In this document: one piece after another, positions 53,614 to 62,873 of the stretch
How the letters are laid out: each line of letters starts with the position of its first letter
Position numbering within the stretch: position 1 is the first letter of the stretch
Source: Acetohalobium arabaticum DSM 5501
GTDB taxonomy: Bacteria > Bacillota > Halanaerobiia > Halobacteroidales > Acetohalobiaceae
Direction of reading: 5' to 3'
Assembly (NCBI RefSeq): GCF_000144695.1
Contig: NC_014378.1
Location: forward strand, 1,677,833-1,741,832
DNA: 64,000 nucleotides
Position numbers and translations under genes: made by a program
The notes under the pieces: model-generated
What the model was told of the DNA's origin: nothing
Seen by the model: the letters and a program-made list of their open reading frames with translations, nothing else
Databases searched by the model: none

Positions 53614-54352
53614 CCAACTTTCCTCCTTTTTGCCTACTAGCTTCACTAAACTCTCTTTTAAGCAAAATTACATCGACTCGCCTATTTAAAGCTCTATTTT
53701 CAGGACTATCATTTGGTTTAACCGGTTTATATTTAGAATAACCTGCAGCTGATAACTTAGCTGGAGTTATACTGTTCTCTTCAATAAAGTACTTTACAAC
53801 CTCAGTTGCTCTAGCTGTGGATAATTCCCAGTTAGAAGGAAACCTAGAATTACTAATCGGTAGATTATCTGTATGTCCCTCTACCATAATCTGATTAGGC
53901 ACTTCACTGATTATACCGGAGATTTTATCCAAAATGGAGTATGCATCTTCTTTAATAGTAGCTCTTCCTATATCAAATAATACCTTTCCGGTAAACCGAA
54001 TAGTTAAACCCCGTTCTGTCATCTCTACCTTTATCTCATCCTCTAATTCTTGCTCCTGCAAATAAGAAGTTATCTTCTGATTAATTCGATTTAACTCCGG
54101 CATACCCAGATTCTCATCTCTAACTCCGGCTGTAATCAAATCAGAAGAAGAAATAGTTTTTCCTCCCTTTAAAACACCTAAATTTCCCTGCAGAGCCTCT
54201 ACAACATTTCTGAACTTCTGTACATCTACTGAGGAGAAAGAATAGAGCAGAACAAAGAAGGCCAACAGCAGCGTCATCATATCACCATATGTAGTTAACC
54301 AGTTGCTGTCATCACTTTCATCATTATTCCGCCTCTTTTTACGGCGCGACAT
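53606..54352 (-). CDS. motB: Motor stator protein MotB
   Basis: A 248-residue MotB. The single membrane helix carries the proton- or ion-binding Asp (WLTTYGDMMTLLLAFFVLLYS). A C-terminal OmpA-like peptidoglycan-binding domain has GHTDNLPISNSRFPSNWELSTARA (cited in part). The ion type cannot be decided from this alone. It overlaps motA by 14 bases and fliL by 8. Confidence 0.95.
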   Translation of the reverse strand: MSRRKKRRNNDESDDSNWLTTYGDMMTLLLAFFVLLYSFSSVDVQKFRNVVEALQGNLGVLKGGKTISSSDLITAGVRDENLGMPELNRINQKITSYLQEQELEDEIKVEMTERGLTIRFTGKVLFDIGRATIKEDAYSILDKISGIISEVPNQIMVEGHTDNLPISNSRFPSNWELSTARATEVVKYFIEENSITPAKLSAAGYSKYKPVKPNDSPENRALNRRVDVILLKREFSEASRQKGGKLDE

Positions 54353-55154
54353 TATTCTCCACCGCCATTTCGCCTTCTATCTCTTCTTCTTCTAACACTT
54401 CACGGCCGGCACCTGATAAGAATGCCTTTAACTTTTCTTCCACAATCCTAGGGTTCTCTCCTGCCTGAATCGAAAGAATTCCTTCAATCATAACTTCTTT
54501 AACCAAGATCTCTTCTTCACTCTTCATCCTTAACTTTTTAGCCAGCGGAATAAAGACTAAATTAGCCATCACAGTACCATAAAAAGTGGTAATTAAGGCA
54601 GTAGCTAAACCGCCGCCTACATTCTCTGGATTCTCCAGCTTACTTAACATCTGGATCAATCCTACCAAAGTACCCATCATTCCAAAGGCCGGTGAAAGCT
54701 CACCCATAGTTTCAAAGATGCCGCGGCTTGTAGCATGGCGTTCTTCTAAAAAGGCCAGTTCTGTCTCTAAAATACTTCTGACCAATTCTGAATCTGTACC
54801 ATCTACCACTAACTGAATTCCTTTCTGTAAAAAGTCATCATCCAGTTGATTAGCTTCATCTTCTAGGGCCAACAGTCCTTCTCTCCTTGCTTTTTCAGCA
54901 AAGCTAACTAATACTGAAATTATCTCCTGGGGATTGGTCTGCTGTTCATAGAAGGCCACCTTCAAAATACCAATTAAATCCTGAATATGCTTAAAAGAAT
55001 AACTGACAGTAGCAGCAGCCAGAGTCCCGCCTACTACCATCAAAAAAGAGGTTCCACTAATAAAGATAATCGGACTGCCTCCAAGAACAATTGCTCCTGC
55101 AATTAAAAGGGCTCCGACTATAAGTCCGCCCATTGTTGCTAAATCTAAATCCAT
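54339..55154 (-). CDS. motA: Motor stator protein MotA
   Basis: A 271-residue MotA with four membrane helices and a cytoplasmic loop (EEQ..PQEIISVLVSFAEKARREGLLALED region). The motif PAFGMMGTLVGLIQML with Pro and Thr near the ion path is kept. It converts ion flow into torque on FliG. The start follows GAGGTGATAAG. Confidence 0.95.
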   Translation of the reverse strand: MDLDLATMGGLIVGALLIAGAIVLGGSPIIFISGTSFLMVVGGTLAAATVSYSFKHIQDLIGILKVAFYEQQTNPQEIISVLVSFAEKARREGLLALEDEANQLDDDFLQKGIQLVVDGTDSELVRSILETELAFLEERHATSRGIFETMGELSPAFGMMGTLVGLIQMLSKLENPENVGGGLATALITTFYGTVMANLVFIPLAKKLRMKSEEEILVKEVMIEGILSIQAGENPRIVEEKLKAFLSGAGREVLEEEEIEGEMAVENNVAP

Positions 55155-55181
55155 CTTATCACCTCATTCCTCAAACCTAAA

Positions 55182-55373
55182 CTAGTCTACTACTTTATTT
55201 AATTCTCTTTTATAATTGATTACTCTTTCTTTAACTACTTCAACATCTTCGGTAACAACTATCTTCTTACCTGAAACTAATGATAAAACAGTATCCGGTG
55301 TTGATTCGATAAATTCTATCATCTCTGCATTCACCACTACTTCACAGCCGCCTAATCTAGTAACTTCAATCAA
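55182..55373 (-). CDS. flbD: FlbD family protein
   Basis: 63 residues, starting MIEVTRLGGCEVVVNAEMIEF. The FlbD/SwrD family improves motor power for swarming in B. subtilis. It starts at TTG (55371-55373) after GGGGTG. It sits between flgE and motA, its conserved place in Firmicutes. Confidence 0.9.
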   Translation of the reverse strand: MIEVTRLGGCEVVVNAEMIEFIESTPDTVLSLVSGKKIVVTEDVEVVKERVINYKRELNKVVD

Positions 55374-55400
55374 ACTATTTCACCCCTTCTGGGCTCTAAG

Positions 55401-55434
55401 AAGGGTATTGGAGCAGTTTTTACTCCAATCCCTT
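55401..55434 (-). terminator. Hairpin between flgE and flbD
   Basis: AAGGGATTGGAG pairs with CTCCAATACCCTT with one bulged base and a 9-base loop. It has only a weak pyrimidine tail (CTTCTTAG). It may trim expression between hook and motor genes rather than end the operon. Confidence 0.5.
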
Positions 55435-55446
55435 AATTTATGTTAG

Positions 55447-57120
55447 TTATCTCTTCAGATTAACTAAAGTTTGTAACATCTGATCTGAAGTGCTAATTGC
55501 CTTTGAATTAGACTGAAAGCCACGCTGAGCAGTAATCATCTCAGTAAACTGCCGGGCTAGATCAACATTAGACATTTCCAGACTACCTGGAGCAATCATA
55601 CCGCGGCCGCCAATTCCAGCCTGCCCAACCTGCGGATCACCAGAGTTATTGGAAGTATCAAATAAGGTATCCCCCTCTTTAGACAGTCCTGCTGGATTAC
55701 TGAAAGTAGCTACACCTATTTTGGCTAATGCCTTATTATATCCATTATCATAAGAACCAGTAATTGTTCCTGAACCATCGATAGTAAAGCTTTCTAATGA
55801 TCCCTGTGGATAGCCATCAGCAGTATCAAAACCGGCTGTCATATCGCCGTCAAACTGAGTTAGACTGGAGAAATCAAGAGTAACTTCCTGACCGTCAGCA
55901 GCTCCTGTGGCAGGATCAAAGGTTAATGTGGCTTCTGTTCCGGAATCGATATTTCCATCAGCATCAAACTGAATAGTATGGTCAGAACCACCAAGCCAGT
56001 CTAAATCACCATCTCCATTATCATCATTAATATCAGCATCAGTTACATCAATACTGCTTTCTGCTATCTGCCAATCATTGGCACCCACCTTAGTAATATC
56101 CATAGTAACAGTATGCTCAGCTCCCTGTGAATCATAGACGTTAGTGGTAATTGTTCGGGTATTGTTGGTTATTGCATCTGCTGTAGTTCCTCCATCATTA
56201 GTATTATCAAATAATGTAGAAGCATTAACATGAGGAGTAGAACTACTAAAATCAGGCAATTCTATGTAAGTTGAACCAGCTGTTCCAGCTACCTGATTTA
56301 CTTCAATATCTGGAGTAGCTAATCCACCACTATCTGTAAAGGAACTACCACTACTATCTACAATATCTGATACTGTACCATCAGAGTTTAATTGTATAGT
56401 TCCACTTAAGGTATTACTACCTGAAGAAGCAACAAATTCAGTATCAGGATCATCAGCACTTAAAGTAAAGTTCCACTCATTCTCATTTTCTCCCTCAGAT
56501 AAAGAAACATTTATATTATCAGTAGCACCATTATCTATCTCAAATACATCAGAACCTTCAGTAAGATTTAGTTCCTCCAAAGTAGGATTCAGATTATCCT
56601 TATACTTTGCTTCGGTAGTAGCTGAAGCATCCATTGATTCATCTAAACTTATGTCTTCTAAGTTAGCTGCGTTAGTCTTATCAATTGTTCCATCTTCATC
56701 TGCTGTCCAGCCCTGAACTCGATTACCATTAGAAGAATTAGTTAAATAGCCTTCCTCATCAAAGGAGAGATTCCCGGCTCTGGTATATAAGTTCTTAGTC
56801 CCATCATTGACAATGAAGAATCCTTCTCCCTGCAGTGCAACATCAGTCATCTTACCTGTAGACTGTAGGTTTCCCGTTTCCATATTATTATCAATACTGC
56901 CGAGCGAAACACCTAAACCTATCTGCTGTGGATTGGTACCTCCGCGGCCGTCCTGTGGAGCAGAAGCCCCCTCCATTGTCTGATTTAACATCTCTTTAAA
57001 AGTAACTCTACTACCTTTATAACCAGTGGTATTAACATTAGAAATATTATTACCTATTACATCCATCTTGGTCTGATGGGCTTTAAGTCCTGAAACACCA
57101 GCATACATTGAACGCATCAT
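55447..57120 (-). CDS. flgE: Flagellar hook protein FlgE
   Basis: A 557-residue hook protein. The N-terminal rod-type motif (MYAGVSGLKAHQTKMDVIGNNISNVNTTGYK region) and C-terminal LEMSNVDLARQFTEMITAQRG are typical. The middle is a long, very acidic, Asp/Ser/Thr-rich surface domain with D-loop-like stretches (DINDDNGDGDLDWLGGSD). The acidity suits a salt-exposed surface. It is preceded by flgD and a small hook-cluster gene. Confidence 0.94.
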   Translation of the reverse strand: MMRSMYAGVSGLKAHQTKMDVIGNNISNVNTTGYKGSRVTFKEMLNQTMEGASAPQDGRGGTNPQQIGLGVSLGSIDNNMETGNLQSTGKMTDVALQGEGFFIVNDGTKNLYTRAGNLSFDEEGYLTNSSNGNRVQGWTADEDGTIDKTNAANLEDISLDESMDASATTEAKYKDNLNPTLEELNLTEGSDVFEIDNGATDNINVSLSEGENENEWNFTLSADDPDTEFVASSGSNTLSGTIQLNSDGTVSDIVDSSGSSFTDSGGLATPDIEVNQVAGTAGSTYIELPDFSSSTPHVNASTLFDNTNDGGTTADAITNNTRTITTNVYDSQGAEHTVTMDITKVGANDWQIAESSIDVTDADINDDNGDGDLDWLGGSDHTIQFDADGNIDSGTEATLTFDPATGAADGQEVTLDFSSLTQFDGDMTAGFDTADGYPQGSLESFTIDGSGTITGSYDNGYNKALAKIGVATFSNPAGLSKEGDTLFDTSNNSGDPQVGQAGIGGRGMIAPGSLEMSNVDLARQFTEMITAQRGFQSNSKAISTSDQMLQTLVNLKR

Positions 57121-57212
57121 AGCTTCATCGACCTCCTGAAAGTTTTAGATTTTAAATATAAACCGCTTCTATCAGTCCGCGGCTTACGGCTTCCTCACTC
57201 GAGGTCCAGCCT

Positions 57213-57608
57213 TTAATCCATTATTACTGCACTATCAATATTCGTAAAGACATTCTCCTTCATATTCTGATCATCAACGGCAGTAATTACCGTTTTATTC
57301 TCGACACTGACGATATAAGCCACTTTATCGGTCATGACTAGTGACTCTTTAGCTCCTTTGGTTTCTGCTTTAGTCACAGCTTTCTCTAATTTCTGCATAT
57401 CCTGTGCTGTTAAATCAATATTTCGCGACTCCAACCTCTTTTTAGCATGGCCGGAAAATTTAATGCCGGCTTCTTCTTGTAACTGCTTCTGTAAAATCTC
57501 ATTAAATGACTTACGGCTCTTTTTCTGTTCAGTCTTTTCTGTCTTATTTGATTGCTGCAAGGGAGCAATCCGGCGATTAGAATAGATTCGATTGTTCACT
57601 TTAATCAC
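57213..57608 (-). CDS. Flagellar operon protein (TIGR02530/flg_new family)
   Basis: A 131-residue family member with the core FSGHAKKRLESRNIDLTAQDMQKL, AVTKAETKGAKESLVMTDKVAYIV and VITAVD, found between flgD and flgE in many Firmicutes. The exact role is unknown; it may help hook assembly. The start is a GTG at 57606-57608, or the GTG three codons later, which is better spaced from AAAGGGTGAT. Confidence 0.88.
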   Translation of the reverse strand: MIKVNNRIYSNRRIAPLQQSNKTEKTEQKKSRKSFNEILQKQLQEEAGIKFSGHAKKRLESRNIDLTAQDMQKLEKAVTKAETKGAKESLVMTDKVAYIVSVENKTVITAVDDQNMKENVFTNIDSAVIMD

Positions 57609-57620
57609 CCTTTCCAGGGA

Positions 57621-58037
57621 TTATCCTAAAATCTCATTAACGCTTCCCATCTCATACTCATTACCGTTAATTATCAACTTAGGTCCGCTGTCGGCCATCT
57701 TAACCTTCTCTACTTCACCTGTTATCTCTTCTCCGCTATCCGAATCTAAAGCTTTTACTTCTTTACCGATCAGACTACTCACCTGAGTCAACTTCTGCAT
57801 ACCCAAAAATTTCTCTAAATTCTGATTCATATTCTTCATCTGTTCCATAGAAGTAAACTGGGCTGTCTGGGCAATGAATTCTTTATTATCCATCGGTTCT
57901 AACGGATTCTGATTCTTCAACTGAGTAACAAACAGCTCAAGAAACTCATCTTTTCCCATCTTATTTGAATCTTCAGTCTGCTTCCCTGTTCCCTCTACAT
58001 TAGCATTAGAAGCAGAAGCAATTTCACTAATAGCCAT
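57621..58037 (-). CDS. flgD: Hook cap protein FlgD
   Basis: A 138-residue short FlgD with the family start KDEFLELFVTQLKNQNPLEPMDNKEFIAQTAQFTSMEQM (cited in parts) and a small C-terminal barrel. It scaffolds hook polymerisation. It is shorter than E. coli FlgD because the Ig-like insert is missing, as usual in Clostridia. The start follows GGAGGTGAAGAG. Confidence 0.93.
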   Translation of the reverse strand: MAISEIASASNANVEGTGKQTEDSNKMGKDEFLELFVTQLKNQNPLEPMDNKEFIAQTAQFTSMEQMKNMNQNLEKFLGMQKLTQVSSLIGKEVKALDSDSGEEITGEVEKVKMADSGPKLIINGNEYEMGSVNEILG

Positions 58038-58052
58038 CTCTTCACCTCCAGA

Positions 58053-59699
58053 TTAGATTACATAATCAATAGAATCAACCCCTAAACTGCTATCTACTGC
58101 AGAATCTATTTCAATCGGCTCTTCTATCTCACCTAACTCCATTAATAGCTCTGGATTTAACTCCTGCTGACTCTGCCTATTCTGCTGCTGGCCAGAGAAC
58201 TCCTGTTGAGTGAATGATTCCTGTTCCTGGAAAGAACTAAAGTCTTCTTCGCTTCCTACCTCGACTACCATCTCGCCTACTTCAAGATTCTTTTCAGCTA
58301 ATGCATTCTTCAACTGGTGTAATTGGGCTTCAATTGCTTTCTTCACCTGATAATTTTCGGCCATTACTTTAGTAGTAAGTACCCCATCACTAACAGCCAT
58401 CTTCAAGTTTACTTTTCCTAAAGAATCCGGCTTTAACTTTAATGTTAATTCATTCTTACCTAGACTCTTTAGCTGCTCTAACTGCTGTAGAACCTGATTA
58501 ACAACCTTAGTCTGGTCTACTCCCTGTAAATTACTGTTAACATTCATGAATTTACTATTAACTATATTCTGTCTAACATTATTCTTAACCTTCATCTGAT
58601 CTTCAGCACTGGCTTTAGCAGCATTAAAGCTTTCTGCCTTTAATTTCTGCTTATCACTGCTTAATCTAACCTTAACCTTTTTATCCTTAGTTTCTTTATC
58701 TTGTGATTCTAATAATTGCTTTAATGATGATTTATCACTGTTATCTTGAGACTTGCTTTCTTTTTTACCTTTCAACTTCTGATTAGAAGCTGCATTATCT
58801 TTAGCATTCTTCCCATCAGAGGACTGTTGATTTTTTACTTTGGCCTGCTGCTTTTTGGTCTCCACTTCAATCTGTTCACCTGCGATACCATACTTCTGTA
58901 GTAACTTACTTAATTTACTATCAGAATTAGTAAGCTGCTTAAGCATCTTAGATATCTGCTGTAACTGCTGATTCTGTTGGCCACTTTTAAGTCCAGCAGC
59001 TGACCTCTGCTTCTGCATCTTCCCGGCTAACTTCTTTAATTCAGCCAGTTTCTGAAGCAGATTCTCTTTAAACTGCTTAGTAGCTTTAATCTGATGCTGC
59101 TCTTTAGTGGACTGCTGCTGTAGTAATTCCAACTGTTTAGCATCAATCTCTTTTAGATTCTTAAGCTGCAATTTAAACTCTTTTATAGCTGCCAATAAAT
59201 CAGCCTTCAGCTGTTTTAATTCGGACTGTTCTGCTTCTGATAAGGAAGATAACTTATTGATATCTAATTCCATCAACTCTTGATAAATACTACCGATAGA
59301 ATCCAATAAGTCTTTGAGTTCTTCCTCTGTTATTTCAAATCCATCTTCAGTAAGTAATTTCTTCAGTTTCTGAAGCTCTGTCTGATTCAAATTCAAATCT
59401 AAATCCTTATCAAATAGTTTTTTAAGCTTTATTGAATCCAAGTCTGTATCTTCATTAAGCAGTCTCTGAAATTTTTTAAGCTCTTCTTGACTCAAATTCT
59501 GTTTCAAATCTTTGACAGAATCAATTCCATTCTGATTAAGTAATTGTCCTGACTGCTGCTTCTGTTTCTGACCTACAGCCGCATTATTTAATTTCTGTAA
59601 AAAACTTGATCCAGATTTACTATTTTCTACTGTCTGAAATGATGAATTATTTACAGTCTGAGAGCTACTATTCAATTGTAACAATTGGGCTGCTTCCAC
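58053..59699 (-). CDS. fliK: Hook-length control protein FliK
   Basis: 548 residues. A long low-complexity Leu/Gln/Lys-rich helical ruler (about residues 1-390) is followed by a C-terminal Flg_hook domain (LKLKPDSLGKVNLKMAVSDGVL and ALAEKNLEVGEMVVEVG). It measures hook length and signals FlhB. It starts at GTG after GGAGGTGAGAAAGAA. It is preceded by the MotE-like gene and followed by flgD, a conserved order. Confidence 0.92.
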   Translation of the reverse strand: MEAAQLLQLNSSSQTVNNSSFQTVENSKSGSSFLQKLNNAAVGQKQKQQSGQLLNQNGIDSVKDLKQNLSQEELKKFQRLLNEDTDLDSIKLKKLFDKDLDLNLNQTELQKLKKLLTEDGFEITEEELKDLLDSIGSIYQELMELDINKLSSLSEAEQSELKQLKADLLAAIKEFKLQLKNLKEIDAKQLELLQQQSTKEQHQIKATKQFKENLLQKLAELKKLAGKMQKQRSAAGLKSGQQNQQLQQISKMLKQLTNSDSKLSKLLQKYGIAGEQIEVETKKQQAKVKNQQSSDGKNAKDNAASNQKLKGKKESKSQDNSDKSSLKQLLESQDKETKDKKVKVRLSSDKQKLKAESFNAAKASAEDQMKVKNNVRQNIVNSKFMNVNSNLQGVDQTKVVNQVLQQLEQLKSLGKNELTLKLKPDSLGKVNLKMAVSDGVLTTKVMAENYQVKKAIEAQLHQLKNALAEKNLEVGEMVVEVGSEEDFSSFQEQESFTQQEFSGQQQNRQSQQELNPELLMELGEIEEPIEIDSAVDSSLGVDSIDYVI

Positions 59700-59746
59700 T
59701 TCTTTCTCACCTCCTTTCCTTTCAAAAGTATAATCTATATTAAAGC

Positions 59747-60286
59747 TTATGATTCACCTGATAGAATATCTGAATATCTAGCTGCTTCTTCAGGCGGCAG
59801 TTGGCTTAAAATATCTCCAGCATGTTCTGCCTCTAACTCCTGTAAGATTCTAATTGCTAAACTATCCTTTAGCTCAGGAATTACCTGGGCCACATTTGCT
59901 GCATCCATGGCCTGGTACATATCGACTAACTTCTTAATCCGATTCTTTCTCTCCTGCTGTTGGGTTTCTAAATTAGCCAATTCCTCTTCTAAAGTTTCAA
60001 TGGTACTCTGCTTATCCTTCAGTTCTGAATTTCTACCCTCTAATCTATTTTTAAGCTCCTGATTCTCCTGAGTTAATTCCGCTACCTTCTCTTCTTCCTG
60101 CTCCAGTTCAGCCTCCAGCTCTGTCTGAATTTCTTGACCAGCTATCATCTGTTTAGCTACTGGAATCTTCTTCATCTGATTAATAGCTATCCCTTTAACA
60201 TCCATAATTCCAAACATCTGTAATCCAATAACTACGACTATGATTGATAAAATTATAGCTAATATACTTAAAAAGAACTTCTTCAT
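59747..60286 (-). CDS. MotE/YlxF-like protein (MgtE N-terminal-type domain)
   Basis: 179 residues: an N-terminal membrane helix (FLSILAIILSIIVVVIGL), a long coiled coil (about residues 55-115), and a C-terminal MgtE intracellular-type repeat (MDAANVAQVIPELKDSLAIRIL, DILSQLPPEEAARYSDIL). It is located between fliJ and fliK like B. subtilis ylxF. Related MotE proteins stabilise stators, a plausible role here. The start follows GGGGGAG. Confidence 0.85.
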   Translation of the reverse strand: MKKFFLSILAIILSIIVVVIGLQMFGIMDVKGIAINQMKKIPVAKQMIAGQEIQTELEAELEQEEEKVAELTQENQELKNRLEGRNSELKDKQSTIETLEEELANLETQQQERKNRIKKLVDMYQAMDAANVAQVIPELKDSLAIRILQELEAEHAGDILSQLPPEEAARYSDILSGES

Positions 60287-60306
60287 TCCAACTCCCCCTG
60301 CCTAAC

Positions 60307-60771
60307 TTAAATAACTGCCTGGTTATTATCTGCTTGACGAATAAAGTTATTTGTAGCTAATTCATCAATATTCTTCTGCTCTTCTTTAAGAAACTCCTCT
60401 TTATAATTAGCAAACTGTCTTTCTTTCAATTTATTCAGCATCTTACATTCTTTAGTCTTATCCAGCAGACGGCTGCGGCATTTCTCAAACTCTTCCTTAA
60501 TCTGGGCCACTACTTGCTTCTGTTCTTCAATCTCTGCTGCTAAAACTTCCAGATGATCTCTATACATTACAGCCTGCTGTAGATTAATACCGTTGGATTC
60601 CTTTTCTTTAAGCTTAGTCTGAATCTCGCATTTATTAGTTACTAATTTATTCAACTTCTCCTTTTCTTTCTTTAAAACTGACTGAATCTTGGTCAATTCC
60701 TGTTGAATCATATCCTCTTCCTGCTGTCGATAATCCAATACCTTCTCCATCTTAAAATCAAACTGTTGAAT
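60307..60771 (-). CDS. fliJ: Flagellar export chaperone FliJ, apparent AUU start
   Basis: 154 residues from the proposed start. The predicted N-terminus xQQFDFKMEKVLDYRQQEE matches FliJ homologues (M..F.FRLEKVLEYR), followed by a long coiled coil. There is no ATG, GTG or TTG at the homologous first position. ATT at 60769-60771 lies nine bases after AAGGGG. The next ATG (60748-60750) would cut six conserved residues and has no ribosome site. FliJ escorts substrates and activates FliI. Confidence 0.82.
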   Translation of the reverse strand: MQQFDFKMEKVLDYRQQEEDMIQQELTKIQSVLKKEKEKLNKLVTNKCEIQTKLKEKESNGINLQQAVMYRDHLEVLAAEIEEQKQVVAQIKEEFEKCRSRLLDKTKECKMLNKLKERQFANYKEEFLKEEQKNIDELATNNFIRQADNNQAVI

Positions 60772-60784
60772 CCTTATCAGCCCC

Positions 60785-62104
60785 TTATTTGAAGATGTTT
60801 TTCAATTGCTGAAGGGTAGTTTCAAAATCAGACTTTTCCTCAACTCCCTGCTGCAAGAAATCATTTACTTCATCTAACTTACTTAGAGCATAATCCAGTT
60901 CCGGATTATTCCCTTCTTCATAGGCACCAATATTGACTAAATCCTTGGACTCTTCATAGGTAGCCAGCACTTCTCTTAACTGTTGGGCTGCAGTCTGATG
61001 TTCTTCAGTGACAACATCATCCATCACCCGGCTGACACTCTCTAACACATCAACAGCAGGATAGTGATTCTGAGTAGCTAAGTCCCTACTTAGAGTAATA
61101 TGGCCGTCAACAATCCCCCGTACAGCATCCGCAATCGGTTCATTCATATCATCGCCTTCAACTAAGACATTATACAGCCCAGTAATTGTTCCTACTTCAT
61201 TATTTCCTGCCCGTTCTAGTAATTTAGGCAGCATAGCAAATACAGAAGGAGTATAGCCTCTAGTTGCTGGAGGTTCACCTACAGCTAGTCCAACCTCTCT
61301 TTGGGCTCTGGCAAATCTTGTGATTGAATCCATCATCAGCATTACATCTTGTCCCTGATCGCGAAAGTATTCAGCAATAGTAGTAGTTACTAAAGCACCT
61401 TTCAGTCTGACTAAAGCCGGTTGATCGGAAGTAGCTACTACCACTACTGAACGCTTAAGACCTTCCGTTCCTAAATCATCTTCAATAAATTCTCTAACCT
61501 CACGGCCTCGCTCTCCGATCAAACCGATTACATTTACATCTGCAGCTGTATTGCGGGCAATCATACCCAATAATGTACTTTTACCAACTCCGCTACCGGC
61601 AAAGATACCTAATCGCTGGCCGCGCCCGCAGGTCAAGAGGCCATCTATACTCCTAATGCCTACTGATAGCGGTTCAGTTATTCTCTGGCGCACTAAAGGA
61701 TTAGGGGGGGGATTATTTACTGAGTACTCTTTATGTAATTGGTCCAGATCCAGATCTGTCAATGGATTACCTAATCCATCTAAAACATGGCCTAATAACT
61801 CATCACCTACTTTAACCTTAAGCGGTTCATTAGTAGCTTCTACTTTACAGCCCGGTCCAATACCGCCCATTTCTCCTAAAGGCATTAGTAAAACTTTATT
61901 ATCTCTAAAACCTACTACTTCAGCCTGAATCGGTTCAGAATTGGAATCTGATTTAATCAGACAGATCTCCCCTAATGTTACATCAGGACCTTCTGATTCA
62001 ATAATCAAACCTACAACCTGACTGATCTTACCAAAGTTATTCACCAGCGACCAGGACTCCAGTTCCTTTGCTAACTTATTACCGTCTAATAGCTTATCGC
62101 TCAT
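60785..62104 (-). CDS. fliI: Flagellum-specific ATPase FliI
   Basis: About 439 residues: an F1-ATPase-like export ATPase with Walker A FAGSGVGKSTLLG, MLMMDSITRFARAQREVGLAVGEPPATRGYTPSVF (cited in parts). It powers initial export steps with FliH and FliJ. The ATG at 62102-62104 follows GGTGGAG; an in-frame GTG four codons earlier overlaps it. It overlaps fliH by 11 bases. Confidence 0.95.
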   Translation of the reverse strand: MSDKLLDGNKLAKELESWSLVNNFGKISQVVGLIIESEGPDVTLGEICLIKSDSNSEPIQAEVVGFRDNKVLLMPLGEMGGIGPGCKVEATNEPLKVKVGDELLGHVLDGLGNPLTDLDLDQLHKEYSVNNPPPNPLVRQRITEPLSVGIRSIDGLLTCGRGQRLGIFAGSGVGKSTLLGMIARNTAADVNVIGLIGERGREVREFIEDDLGTEGLKRSVVVVATSDQPALVRLKGALVTTTIAEYFRDQGQDVMLMMDSITRFARAQREVGLAVGEPPATRGYTPSVFAMLPKLLERAGNNEVGTITGLYNVLVEGDDMNEPIADAVRGIVDGHITLSRDLATQNHYPAVDVLESVSRVMDDVVTEEHQTAAQQLREVLATYEESKDLVNIGAYEEGNNPELDYALSKLDEVNDFLQQGVEEKSDFETTLQQLKNIFK

Positions 62105-62873
62105 CCTTTTCTCCACCTAATAGTCTATCAGAAATCTCTTCTAGCTGAGAAGTAATCGTAGCATCCAGACCGCCAAATTCAGTCTCCAGAATACAGCCTC
62201 CCGGCTGAATATCTTTATCAGAGACTAGTTTAATCTCTTCAAGATTTGAATCCAGCTTTAGAAGTCTATCCTTCTCCTCTTTGAGGAGCTCTAAATCAGA
62301 AAAATTAACTCTAATAGTTACTCTCTTTTCTCCATCCAGCAGCTCAAGTGATTCCTGGATTAAGTTCTTGATTATGCTCCTATCCAGGCTAAGCTCCTGT
62401 TTGATTATCTTCTCTGAAATTGCAATACTCAATTCTAAAACATCATCCTTAAGACAGAAAATCTTCTCTTCAATCTGGTGATCCAAGTTATCAATCTCTG
62501 TCTTTAATCGATCCAGAAGCTGGGAAATTTCTTCCTCTCCTTGAGCCAGAATTTCTTCCCGGCCTTCTTCATATCCCTGTTCCAATCCTTCCTGATAGGC
62601 TTCTTCTTTTATCTTTTCTGCCTCCGATTTAGCATTATTCTTGATCTCTTCTGCCTTTTTGTTAGCTTCTTGGATAATCTCTTCTGCCTCATTTTCTGCT
62701 TCAATTACTATCTCATCTTTAGCCTGCTTCAGTTCTTCTTCTGGCTGCTTAATTTCGTTTTCAGCCTCTGGAGGCTGCTTCTCATTCTGTTTACTAGTAT
62801 CCTCGTCTTCGTCCTTAAAGAGCTGAACAGAATTATTCTTATTTACCTGGAAATGTTTAATTACCTTAGACAA
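62094..62873 (-). CDS. fliH: FliI regulator FliH
   Basis: A 259-residue protein with a long Glu-rich coiled N-terminal half (about residues 25-110) and a C-terminal FliH/HrpE domain (LIQESLELLDGEKRVTIRVNFSDLELL, in part; GGCILETEFGGLDATI). It holds FliI at the export gate. It starts at TTG (62871-62873) after GGAGG and overlaps fliG by 8 bases. Confidence 0.92.
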   Translation of the reverse strand: MSKVIKHFQVNKNNSVQLFKDEDEDTSKQNEKQPPEAENEIKQPEEELKQAKDEIVIEAENEAEEIIQEANKKAEEIKNNAKSEAEKIKEEAYQEGLEQGYEEGREEILAQGEEEISQLLDRLKTEIDNLDHQIEEKIFCLKDDVLELSIAISEKIIKQELSLDRSIIKNLIQESLELLDGEKRVTIRVNFSDLELLKEEKDRLLKLDSNLEEIKLVSDKDIQPGGCILETEFGGLDATITSQLEEISDRLLGGEKDER

